Both the position numbers and the translations under genes were made by a program. From the NCBI GenBank assembly GCA_017621115.1, contig JAGATU010000048.1, forward strand, positions 1-24,846: DNA of 24,846 nucleotides. The letters run 5' to 3'. This stretch comes from Lachnospiraceae bacterium (lineage in GTDB: Bacteria; Bacillota_A; Clostridia; Lachnospirales; Lachnospiraceae). The notes under the pieces were generated by a model that had not been told where the DNA came from, searched no databases, and saw nothing but the letters and a program-made list of their open reading frames with translations. Position 1 is the first letter of the stretch, and each line of letters begins with the position of its first letter. This document shows positions 1-6,788 of this stretch, piece after piece.

Positions 1-16
1 AAAGTAATTTGCACAC

Positions 17-48
17 AAAAAAGGCGGCTTGTATGTCCGCCTTTTTTT
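17..48 (+). terminator. Terminator-like hairpin upstream of pnp
   Basis: GGCGG (23-27) pairs with CCGCC (37-41), extended by an A6/T6 pairing and followed by T7, with a 9-nt loop. This is a canonical intrinsic terminator shape. It probably ends the gene to the left (often rpsO upstream of pnp, but that gene is outside the window). Only about 22 bp lie between the T-run and the pnp ribosome site, so it may also act as a leaky or attenuating element for pnp. Confidence 0.8.
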
Positions 49-56
49 ACGATATA

Positions 57-68
57 GCCAATATTGGC
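57..68. repeat. 12-bp perfect palindrome before the pnp RBS
   Basis: GCCAATATTGGC is its own reverse complement and sits 2 bp before the AAGGAG ribosome site of pnp. It could be an operator half-turn pair or an RNA element, or chance; nothing else in the window repeats it. Confidence 0.35.
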
Positions 69-82
69 GGAAGGAGAAGAAG

Positions 83-2173
83 ATGTATAAGACATTTAGT
101 ATGGAACTTGCCGGACGTACACTTAGCGTTGATGTAGGACGTGTTGGTGCGCAGGCAAACGGATGTGCATTTATGCACTACGGAGAGACAACAGTTCTTT
201 CCACAGCAACTGCTTCAGAGAAACCAAGAGATGGTATTGATTTCTTCCCACTCAGTGTAGAATACGAAGAAAAGATGTATGCAGTTGGTAAAATCCCGGG
301 AGGATTTAACAAAAGAGAAGGTAAAGCAAGTGAAAACGCTGTTTTAACAAGCCGTGTAATCGACAGACCTATGCGTCCGTTATTCCCTAAGGATTACCGC
401 AACGACGTTACACTTAACAACATGGTAATGAGTGTTGACCCTGAGTGCCGTCCGGAACTTTTGGCAATGCTTGGTGCAGCAATCGCAACTTGTATTTCAG
501 ATATCCCATTTGACGGCCCTTGTGCTATGACACAGGTTGGTCTTGTGGATGGTGAACTTATTATCAACCCTAACCAGGAACAGTGGAAAAATGGTGATTT
601 AAGCTTAACAGTAGCTTCTACAAGTGAAAAAGTAATCATGATTGAAGCAGGTGCTAACGAAGTACCGGAAGCTAAGATGATTGAAGCTATTTACATGGCT
701 CATGATGTTAACCAGGAAATTATCAAATTCATCAACTCAATTGTTGCAGAAGTTGGTAAGACAAAACACGAATACACAAGCTGTGCTATTCCGGAAGAAT
801 TATTCGATGCAATCAAAGCAATTGTAACTCCGGAAGCAATGGAAGAAGCTGTATTTACAGATGTTAAGCAGGTTCGTGAAGAGAATATCCGCCAGATTAA
901 AGATAAGTTGGCAGAAGCATTTGCTGAAAATGAAGAATGGCTTGGATTAATCGATGAAGCGGTTTACCAGTATCAGAAGAAGACAGTACGTAAGATGATT
1001 TTAAAAGATCACAAGCGTCCTGACGGCCGTAAGATTGACGAAATCCGTAAACTGGCTGCAGAAGTTGATGTTATTCCTCGTGTACATGGTTCTGCTATGT
1101 TTACAAGAGGTCAGACACAGATTTGTAATGTAACAACATTAGCTCCTCTTTCTGAAATGCAGAAAGTAGATGGACTTGATGCAAATGAGACAAGCAAGCG
1201 TTACATGCATCATTACAACTTCCCGGCATACTCTGTTGGTGAAACAAAGGTTAGCCGCGGACCGGGACGTCGTGAAATCGGACACGGAGCATTAGCTGAA
1301 AAGGCATTAATGGCAGTTCTTCCTTCAGAAGAAGAATTCCCATATGCAATCCGTACTGTATCAGAAACATTTGAATCAAACGGTTCTACATCCATGGCAT
1401 CTACATGTTCATCCTGTATGTCACTTATGGCGGCCGGTGTACCGATTAAGAAAATGGTTGCAGGTATCTCATGTGGTCTTGTAACAGGTGATGCAGACGA
1501 AGATTTCGTATTATTAACAGATATCCAGGGACTTGAAGACTTCTTCGGAGATATGGACTTCAAGGTAACCGGTACAACAGATGGTATTACAGCTATCCAG
1601 ATGGATATTAAGATTCATGGTCTTACAAGAGAAATCGTAGAAGGTGCAATCGCAAGATGTCGTGAAGCAAGATTATTCATTATGGACAACTGCATGAAGC
1701 CGGCAATTGCAGAACCTCGTGCAACAGTTGGTAAATATGCTCCTAAGATTGTTTCTCTTACAATTGATCCTGAAAAGATTGGTGAAGTTGTTGGACAGAG
1801 AGGTAAGACAATCAACGAAATCATTGCCCGCACAGAAGTTAAGATTGACATCACAGATGACGGTAAAGTATCTGTATGCGGTACTGATGAAGCTAAGATG
1901 GACCAGGCTGTTGATATGATTAAGACAATCGTAACAGACTTTGAAGAAGGCCAGATTTTCAAAGGTGTTGTTGTAAGCATTAAAGAATTCGGTGCATTCG
2001 TTGAATTTGCACCTGGCAAAGAAGGAATGGTTCACATTTCTAAGATCAGCAAAGAACGTATCAACCGTGTAGAAGATGTTCTTACACTTGGTGATAAAGT
2101 TACTGTTGTTTGCCTCGGAAAAGACAAGATGGGAAGAACAAGCTTCTCTATCAAGGACGTTCCACAGAACTAA
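83..2173 (+). CDS. pnp: Polynucleotide phosphorylase (PNPase)
   Basis: Phosphorolytic 3'-5' exoribonuclease, a cytoplasmic homotrimer in mRNA turnover. The start at 83 is set by AAGGAG at 71-76; an upstream in-frame ATG at 29 lies inside the terminator hairpin and has no ribosome site. The 696-residue product has the usual length and order: a first RNase PH domain, a helical linker, a second catalytic RNase PH domain with the DMDFKVTGT motif (Asp490, Asp492), a KH domain (about 553-615, with IGEVVGQRGK) and a C-terminal S1 domain (about 623-690, with GAFVEF and GMVHISKIS). A strong terminator follows directly. No promoter is visible between the upstream hairpin and the gene, so transcription must enter from the left, which fits the common rpsO-pnp arrangement. 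The identification is secure. Confidence 0.98.
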   Translation: MYKTFSMELAGRTLSVDVGRVGAQANGCAFMHYGETTVLSTATASEKPRDGIDFFPLSVEYEEKMYAVGKIPGGFNKREGKASENAVLTSRVIDRPMRPLFPKDYRNDVTLNNMVMSVDPECRPELLAMLGAAIATCISDIPFDGPCAMTQVGLVDGELIINPNQEQWKNGDLSLTVASTSEKVIMIEAGANEVPEAKMIEAIYMAHDVNQEIIKFINSIVAEVGKTKHEYTSCAIPEELFDAIKAIVTPEAMEEAVFTDVKQVREENIRQIKDKLAEAFAENEEWLGLIDEAVYQYQKKTVRKMILKDHKRPDGRKIDEIRKLAAEVDVIPRVHGSAMFTRGQTQICNVTTLAPLSEMQKVDGLDANETSKRYMHHYNFPAYSVGETKVSRGPGRREIGHGALAEKALMAVLPSEEEFPYAIRTVSETFESNGSTSMASTCSSCMSLMAAGVPIKKMVAGISCGLVTGDADEDFVLLTDIQGLEDFFGDMDFKVTGTTDGITAIQMDIKIHGLTREIVEGAIARCREARLFIMDNCMKPAIAEPRATVGKYAPKIVSLTIDPEKIGEVVGQRGKTINEIIARTEVKIDITDDGKVSVCGTDEAKMDQAVDMIKTIVTDFEEGQIFKGVVVSIKEFGAFVEFAPGKEGMVHISKISKERINRVEDVLTLGDKVTVVCLGKDKMGRTSFSIKDVPQN

Positions 2174-2184
2174 TATATTAAAAT

Positions 2185-2222
2185 GGACCAAGCAGCGAAA
2201 ACGTAGCTGCTTGGTCCTTTTT
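2185..2222 (+). terminator. Bidirectional terminator between pnp and grcA
   Basis: A perfect 12-bp stem (2185-2196 with 2206-2217), a 9-nt loop and a T5 tail. An A-run just left of the stem gives a U-rich tail on the minus strand too. It lies between the pnp stop and the convergent glycyl-radical gene stop at 2228, so it can serve both. Confidence 0.93.
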
Positions 2223-2227
2223 GTAAT

Positions 2228-2473
2228 CTACAGTGCCCCGTGGAATGTACGACTGATTACGTCGCGCTGCTGTTCCGGAGTTAACTTAATAAAGTTAACT
2301 GCGTAGCCGGAAACCCGAATAGTCAGCTGCGGATATTTCTCCGGATGTGCAGCTGCATCCTCCAACATATCTCTCTGTAATACATTCACATTTAAATGAT
2401 GTCCGCCTTTTTCGGCATAACCATCCAATAAAGAAACTAAATTATCTACCTGTGCCTGATTTGCATTCACCAT
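2228..2473 (-). CDS. grcA: Stand-alone glycyl-radical domain protein (GrcA/YfiD-like)
   Basis: An 81-residue protein consisting almost only of the C-terminal glycyl-radical domain of pyruvate formate-lyase. It has the motif RVSGYAV with the radical Gly at residue 56, preceded by HHLNVNVL and [10 protein letters not shown], and ends [14 protein letters not shown]. In Escherichia coli, GrcA (YfiD) replaces the oxygen-cleaved end of pyruvate formate-lyase and is activated by the PFL activase; the same role is inferred here. The start ATG (2471-2473) has a GGAGG site just upstream on the minus strand; a longer in-frame start would add an unlikely Ile/Thr-rich leader. The N-terminal stretch (residues 1-26, with VSLLDGY) looks more like the linker of a clostridial PFL than like enterobacterial GrcA, so it may have arisen by duplication of a local pfl 3' end. 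It is convergent with pnp and divergent from spoIIIAA, with its own promoter. Confidence 0.88.
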   Translation of the reverse strand: MVNANQAQVDNLVSLLDGYAEKGGHHLNVNVLQRDMLEDAAAHPEKYPQLTIRVSGYAVNFIKLTPEQQRDVISRTFHGAL

Positions 2474-2509
2474 AAAAAATCCTCCTTTATTTATAATAGT
2501 AATGATTAT

Positions 2510-2533
2510 TGTTATTGTATTTATATAATAACA
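2510..2533. promoter_or_regulatory. Dyad TGTTATT-N10-AATAACA over the grcA -10
   Basis: Seven-base arms (2510-2516 and 2527-2533) form an inverted repeat that overlaps the predicted -10 box and start region of the minus-strand promoter, the position of a repressor operator. The half-sites do not have the spacing of a Rex site. The region is AT-rich, so chance is possible. Confidence 0.35.
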
Positions 2534-2553
2534 TATGCAAGTGTTTAAGTAAA
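2525..2553 (-). promoter_or_regulatory. Sigma-A-type promoter of the glycyl-radical gene
   Basis: On the minus strand, TTTACT (-35, bases 2548-2553) and TATTAT (-10, bases 2525-2530) are separated by exactly 17 bp, about 50 bp upstream of the start codon. The matches are 4/6 and 5/6. Confidence 0.6.
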
Positions 2554-2562
2554 GTGATTCAG

Positions 2563-2586
2563 AATTGTTTTTTGAAAAAAGCAATT
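2563..2586. repeat. Inverted repeat in the divergent grcA/spoIIIAA region
   Basis: AATTG with CAATT, extended by a T/A-run, gives a 10-bp stem containing one G-T pair and a 4-nt loop. It lies between the two divergent promoters and has no U-tract on the plus strand. It could be an operator or a remnant terminator; the function is unknown. Confidence 0.3.
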
Positions 2587-2606
2587 TCGGAATTTGATTA
2601 GAAAAA

Positions 2607-2635
2607 GGAATAAGTTTAAGTTTGTCTCATATATT
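2607..2635 (+). promoter_or_regulatory. Sigma-E-like promoter of the spoIIIA operon
   Basis: GGAATAA (2607-2613) and CATATATT (2628-2635), spaced by 14 bp, resemble the mother-cell sigma-E pattern (ATA-type -35, CATACA-T-type -10; 7 of 8 in the -10). The start codon is 20 bp downstream. spoIIIA is sigma-E controlled in Bacillus subtilis, which supports the call. Confidence 0.55.
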
Positions 2636-2655
2636 GAGTTAAGGAGACAGGCAGT

Positions 2656-3582
2656 ATGAGTTTGGTGTATGAATTATTTCCGGAAAAGCTGATTGATGTA
2701 TTTGGCTGTTTAGAAAAGCATATAGACGAAATGCAGGAGATACGGATACGTGTTAACCGGCCGGTAACAATCCGTATAAACGGATGTGAAAAGATAATTT
2801 CAAAAGAAGGACAGGTTGGCAGAAATCTTCAGGAAGCTTTTTGCCCAAATGAAAAGGATATGGAGAATATTGTAAATCATATTTGCCATTCTTCTCTCTA
2901 TGCATATGAAGAAGAAATAAAGCGTGGCTATATAACCGTTAGAGGCGGTCACAGGGTAGGACTTTCCGGACAGGCTGTGCTTACTGCGGATAACGAGATA
3001 AAAACGGTAAAGAATATTTCATTCATAAATATCAGAATTGCACATGAAATCAAAGGAGCCGGAGAACGGTTTTTGCATGCTGTTTATGAACAGGGGCAGG
3101 TATGCAATACACTTATTATTTCACCGCCGGGGTATGGAAAGACAACCCTTCTTCGGGATATTGTCCGGAATATTTCGGATGGTAATACCTATGCAAAAGG
3201 GAAAAATTGCGTAATTATCGACGAACGTTGTGAACTGGCAGGTAGTTATAACGGCATTCCGCAACTTGATGTAGGAGCGCGCACAGACGTTATGGACTCT
3301 TGTCCGAAATCAATCGGTATGATGATGGCAATCCGCTCCATGGCACCGCAGGTAATGGCTGTGGATGAATTGGGAACGGAGGAAGATATTAAGGCATTAA
3401 TATCGGTAGTGCGCAGCGGATGCAGTATTTTGGCAACCATGCACGGAGATTCCATAAAGTCTTTGGGTGAAAAGAGTTATTTGAGAAAAGTAATAAATGA
3501 GAAAGTATTTTCCAGATACATAATTATTAAAAACAGACAGCATGATGTAGAAATATGGGACGGTAATTTGGATAGATGCTAA
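2656..3582 (+). CDS. spoIIIAA: Stage III sporulation ATPase SpoIIIAA
   Basis: First gene of the spoIIIA operon, encoding the mother-cell ATPase thought to power the channel that joins mother cell and engulfed forespore. The 308-residue length matches the family. The Walker A motif is PPGYGKTT (residues 157-164) and the Walker B motif is VMAVDELG with Asp237-Glu238, as in type II/IV secretion ATPases. AAGGAG at 2641-2646 sets the start. The last 7 bp overlap spoIIIAB, indicating coupled translation. No membrane segment is seen, as expected for a cytosolic, membrane-docked ATPase. The call is secure from the motif, the length and the seven genes that follow. Confidence 0.97.
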   Translation: MSLVYELFPEKLIDVFGCLEKHIDEMQEIRIRVNRPVTIRINGCEKIISKEGQVGRNLQEAFCPNEKDMENIVNHICHSSLYAYEEEIKRGYITVRGGHRVGLSGQAVLTADNEIKTVKNISFINIRIAHEIKGAGERFLHAVYEQGQVCNTLIISPPGYGKTTLLRDIVRNISDGNTYAKGKNCVIIDERCELAGSYNGIPQLDVGARTDVMDSCPKSIGMMMAIRSMAPQVMAVDELGTEEDIKALISVVRSGCSILATMHGDSIKSLGEKSYLRKVINEKVFSRYIIIKNRQHDVEIWDGNLDRC

Positions 3583-4094
3583 AAATATCAGGTGTTATAT
3601 TATGCATTGCGGGTTCCTGTGGTTATGGGCTGATGAAAATTGCAGGATGGAACCGGGCAGTAAAAGAATTGGAAGAATGGATTCTTTTATTTGAAAACAT
3701 GAAAAGTCATATATTTTATCGTAAGGATATTATTGCGGAAGTATTTTGCCAAATGGGGGAAGATATTTATGGTATCGGCGGGAGGTTTGTAGCTGAGGTG
3801 GGGTGCGAACTGTTGAATGACAGAAGAAAAAATCTGATACAGACTTGGAAAGAGCAGATGATTGAATGGAAGAAGGTAAGTGAACTTCCTGCAGAAGTTA
3901 AGAAATACATCCTTAGTTTTCCGGAATATATTGGTGAACAGGAATGTGAACAGCAGATACAACGATTGGAATTTTATCTTCATAAAATGCATGCGGAGAA
4001 AGAAAAAATGGAAAAAGAGCTGATGAAAAAAAAGAAACCGATGATGGCAATCAGCATGGTGGGGGGAATAACCATATCCGTTTTGTTAATGTAG
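3576..4094 (+). CDS. spoIIIAB: Stage III sporulation protein SpoIIIAB
   Basis: The product has 172 residues with a hydrophobic N-terminus (about 1-20), a long charged helical middle rich in Glu and Lys, and a C-terminal membrane segment after a Lys-rich stretch (about 155-172). This is the two-ended anchor layout of the family, which resembles GspF-type platform proteins. It starts inside the end of spoIIIAA (7-bp overlap) and has a weak ribosome site, so translation is probably coupled. A 43-bp gap follows before spoIIIAC. Identification rests on layout and on position in a complete operon. Confidence 0.93.
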   Translation: MLKISGVILCIAGSCGYGLMKIAGWNRAVKELEEWILLFENMKSHIFYRKDIIAEVFCQMGEDIYGIGGRFVAEVGCELLNDRRKNLIQTWKEQMIEWKKVSELPAEVKKYILSFPEYIGEQECEQQIQRLEFYLHKMHAEKEKMEKELMKKKKPMMAISMVGGITISVLLM

Positions 4095-4137
4095 TACAGA
4101 CTACGGAAACAACGAGATTTGCATTGGAGGAAATAAG

Positions 4138-4332
4138 GTGAGTGTAGGATTAATCTTTAAGATAGCAGCGGTAGGGATTTTGGTAACAATCCTGAATCAG
4201 GTTCTTAAATACAGCGGAAGGGAAGAACAGGCGTTTCTGGTTAGTTTGGCAGGATTGATTCTGGTATTGATGTGGATTATACCAAGTATTTATGAACTGT
4301 TTATGACTGTGCAGGATCTGTTCCTGCTATAA
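4138..4332 (+). CDS. spoIIIAC: Stage III sporulation protein SpoIIIAC
   Basis: A tiny 64-residue membrane protein with two hydrophobic helices separated by a short polar loop (YSGREEQA). In Bacillus the homologue is 68 residues and is part of the membrane core of the channel. The start is GTG at 4138, chosen because GGAGG (4126-4130) lies 7 bp upstream. It sits between spoIIIAB and spoIIIAD, as in all known spoIIIA operons. Confidence 0.95.
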   Translation: MSVGLIFKIAAVGILVTILNQVLKYSGREEQAFLVSLAGLILVLMWIIPSIYELFMTVQDLFLL

Positions 4333-4346
4333 GTAAGGAGAGGCAG

Positions 4347-4730
4347 ATGATTTATAAAGTAATGGTTATTGCCCTGCTAGGAGTTATCATGGCTATGTTT
4401 TTAAGAACACAGAGGGCAGAATACAGCGTTTTTTTATCCATATGCATTGCTGTCTTGATTTTGTTCTGTGTCCTGGGGCTGTTTTCTTCGGCAAAGGAAC
4501 AGCTTGCCTCAATTTCTGCATATATGACCATGGACAACCAATACTATGGGTTGTTGTTTAAAATGATCGGGATTACATATTTATGTGAGTTTTGCAGCGG
4601 AATCTGTAAAGATTCCGGATATCAGGCAATCGGTTCGCAGATTGAGATATTCGGTAAAATATCTATTTTGCTGGCAGGTGTACCGATTTTGATGACATTA
4701 TTGGAAACAATTCAGGGATTTTCAGTATGA
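4347..4730 (+). CDS. spoIIIAD: Stage III sporulation protein SpoIIIAD
   Basis: A 127-residue integral membrane protein, close to the 133 of Bacillus, with helices at about 3-20, 28-48, and further segments toward the C-terminus. The N-terminal half resembles SpoIIIAC, a known paralogy of these two proteins. The start ATG has AAGGAG just upstream. The stop overlaps the start of spoIIIAE by 4 bp (ATGA), so the two are translationally coupled. It is inferred to be part of the export-gate-like membrane core of the channel. Confidence 0.95.
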   Translation: MIYKVMVIALLGVIMAMFLRTQRAEYSVFLSICIAVLILFCVLGLFSSAKEQLASISAYMTMDNQYYGLLFKMIGITYLCEFCSGICKDSGYQAIGSQIEIFGKISILLAGVPILMTLLETIQGFSV

Positions 4731-5794
4731 ATATGGATTTTTCAGCATTATATGGACAATATGACTTCAGTAGTATGGAAGAAAAGTTCGAGTCTTTGTT
4801 TCCTACATGGGATATTTCTTTTAAAGAACTGATATTGGAAGTTATGAAAGGAAACGGGGCAGAAGTGATTACAGGACAGGTAAAAGAAATCTTTTATCTG
4901 TTAACGTCGGAACTGGATGCGGTCCGTTTTGTATGTGTGACCCTTTTACTGATTGGTATTATTTCTACTGTATTCATGAATTTTTCAGGAATATTCCCGA
5001 ATCAACAGATTGGTGACCTGGGATTTAAGTTTACATATTTAATTACGATTATATTTTTGATAAAAGTAAATGCGGAAGTATTCACAGTGGCAAAAACAGG
5101 TTTGGACAGTTGCATTTCTTTTTTACAGGTATTTCTTCCATGTTATTTCATAGTGGTTGGTACAGCAGGGGGAAGTGCCACGGCATTTGGCTTTTATCAG
5201 GTTTTTCTGATTGGTGTGTATATGGTGGAACAGGTCTTGGTAACCCTGATACTTCCAATGATTAGTTGCTATATGCTTTTGTGTATTATGAACGGGATAT
5301 TGGAAGAAGAGAGATTATCCATGTTTATCCGGATTGTGAAAAACGGGGTGCGGACTTTTTTGAAAATATTACTTACGCTTGCGGCAGGAAGCGGTCTCTT
5401 CCAATCGGCAATAACACCCGTTATTGATACGGTAAAAATGAATGCTGTAAAGAAGACTGTTGAAATCATCCCGGGAATTGGAGAGTTGGCGGACGGCTCC
5501 GTCCAGGTGATGCTTGGGATGAGTGTGCTTTTAAAGAATGCATTGGGGATTGGCTTTGTAGTTCTTTTGTTATTTATCTGTGCTATTCCCATATTAAAGG
5601 TGTTTTTGTTTATGATAGTGATAAAAGGAACGGCAGCCTTGATGGGGTTGTCGGCTGACAGGCGTATTACCGGTTGTACTAATGCATTTGGTGACGGCAT
5701 TATGTTGTTACTGCAAACCATGATCACGGCGGTTATGTTTTTTTTGATTCTTGTTTTGATTGTCACATTTACTGCGAATCGCGGGTTTATGTAA
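4727..5794 (+). CDS. spoIIIAE: Stage III sporulation protein SpoIIIAE
   Basis: A 355-residue polytopic membrane protein and the largest membrane subunit of the SpoIIIA channel. About 65 polar N-terminal residues are followed by a series of hydrophobic helices through the C-terminus, the last one ending shortly before the stop. Bacillus SpoIIIAE is about 400 residues and starts with a cleavable signal peptide. Here the N-terminus (MNMDFSALYGQY) has no signal-like stretch and no other usable start lies upstream, because the gene overlaps spoIIIAD. Translation probably depends on coupling, since the ribosome site is weak (a GGG some 12 bp upstream). Confidence 0.95.
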   Translation: MNMDFSALYGQYDFSSMEEKFESLFPTWDISFKELILEVMKGNGAEVITGQVKEIFYLLTSELDAVRFVCVTLLLIGIISTVFMNFSGIFPNQQIGDLGFKFTYLITIIFLIKVNAEVFTVAKTGLDSCISFLQVFLPCYFIVVGTAGGSATAFGFYQVFLIGVYMVEQVLVTLILPMISCYMLLCIMNGILEEERLSMFIRIVKNGVRTFLKILLTLAAGSGLFQSAITPVIDTVKMNAVKKTVEIIPGIGELADGSVQVMLGMSVLLKNALGIGFVVLLLFICAIPILKVFLFMIVIKGTAALMGLSADRRITGCTNAFGDGIMLLLQTMITAVMFFLILVLIVTFTANRGFM

Positions 5795-5804
5795 GAGGTA
5801 AGTT

Positions 5805-6185
5805 ATGGATGGACTGGTATCCTGGTTAAAAGAACTGGCAGTATTTATTGTAATATGCGAAACAATTCTTTCATTTTCGCCAACCGGAGTATATAAAAGG
5901 TACATTAAACCATTTGTCGGGCTGATACTTTTGCTAAGGATTTCTGCTTTTTTATTCGGAACGATCGAGGTTGACTGGAATAATAGAATTCATGAGGTAT
6001 TCACCGGTTATGAGCAATCGGTCAGCAGATATCTTGAGAATATACCGGTTGTGGAGCCGGAACATGATGAAAAGATGGGATTGCAATATGATAATGACAA
6101 TAGTACAAATGAAGAATTAAAACGAGATTTAATTAATGTGGAAAACGTGATTATCAGTCCGATTGAAATAGGAGGTAATGGGTGA
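5805..6185 (+). CDS. spoIIIAF: Stage III sporulation protein SpoIIIAF, short form
   Basis: The product has 126 residues against about 206 in Bacillus. Two N-terminal membrane helices (about 10-25 and 36-52) match the family. The remaining 74 residues contain an acidic, Asn/Asp/Glu-rich stretch (83-104) and a final short strand-like segment (113-122). This is too short to hold the complete ring-building domain found in Bacillus SpoIIIAF. The stop overlaps the GTG start of spoIIIAG, and the ORF is otherwise undamaged, so this looks like a lineage-specific shortening rather than a frameshift. The call comes from operon position and the paired N-terminal helices. Confidence 0.85.
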   Translation: MDGLVSWLKELAVFIVICETILSFSPTGVYKRYIKPFVGLILLLRISAFLFGTIEVDWNNRIHEVFTGYEQSVSRYLENIPVVEPEHDEKMGLQYDNDNSTNEELKRDLINVENVIISPIEIGGNG

Positions 6186-6766
6186 AGGAGAAGTTGTTAA
6201 AAAAGGAAAATATGGTTGTATTTGTCCTGCTGGGGATATTACTTTTGGTCATTGCCATTCCTTTGGATACGGGGAAAGAAAAACAGAATATAAATGAAGA
6301 AATAAAGAGTGATGGAGATGAAGCGGATGGTTTGACGGATAAGGGAAGTGCGTTTACGGATGAATCCATGGAGTATTGTCTTGCTTTAGAGGCACGTATA
6401 GAAGAATTATTGTCTGTTATGGACGGAGTGGGAAAGGTGCAGGCTATGGTAACCGTTTCTGCTTCAAGGGAGATGATAGTGGAAAAGGATGAGCCGGTAA
6501 ATCGGGCCACTGTTACCGAAGCGGACGGAAGCGGCGGGAGCAGAAGTACAAACGAGAGCAGTTATGAGTATGAAACCATTTTCGAAACAGACAGCGAGGG
6601 AAATAAGACGCCTTATGTAGTAAAGCAGATTGAGCCTGAAATACAGGGAATTACTGTTGTGGCACAGGGCGGAGGGAATGCAATAGTACAAAAAAATATT
6701 TCCGACGTATTGGAGGCATTATTTCACATAGAGGCACATAAGATTAAAGTAGTAAAAATGAAATAA
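6182..6766 (+). CDS. spoIIIAG: Stage III sporulation ring protein SpoIIIAG
   Basis: A 194-residue single-pass membrane protein: a helix at 11-28 and then an extracytoplasmic domain (about 60-194). This domain resembles the ring-building motif that lets Bacillus SpoIIIAG assemble large rings in the intermembrane space. A middle insert (about 110-150, Gly/Ser/Glu-rich) fits the extra beta region known in SpoIIIAG. The start is GTG at 6182 with GGAGG at 6171-6175; an ATG at 6178 is in another frame. The gene overlaps spoIIIAF by 4 bp. Confidence is high from position and topology. Confidence 0.94.
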   Translation: MKEKLLKKENMVVFVLLGILLLVIAIPLDTGKEKQNINEEIKSDGDEADGLTDKGSAFTDESMEYCLALEARIEELLSVMDGVGKVQAMVTVSASREMIVEKDEPVNRATVTEADGSGGSRSTNESSYEYETIFETDSEGNKTPYVVKQIEPEIQGITVVAQGGGNAIVQKNISDVLEALFHIEAHKIKVVKMK

Positions 6767-6788
6767 ATTTGGTCAGGGGTGGACGAAG

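Noticed and set aside
29..82. Longer N-terminus for pnp starting at 29
   Set aside because: The ATG lies in the loop of a terminator hairpin, has no ribosome site, and the added residues are not part of the PNPase family; AAGGAG at 71-76 fits the start at 83.
1673..2191. 172-codon open frame on the minus strand inside pnp
   Set aside because: It is antisense to a conserved gene, has a Cys/Asn/Phe-rich composition unlike a real protein, and no ribosome site or promoter.
2509..2534. Rex operator upstream of the glycyl-radical gene
   Set aside because: TTGTTA and TAACA half-sites are present but separated by 14 bp rather than the 6 of the Rex consensus.
2611..2640. Spo0A box upstream of spoIIIAA
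   Set aside because: Only a partial TTTGTC is present, without the GAA half; a sigma-E-like promoter explains the region better.
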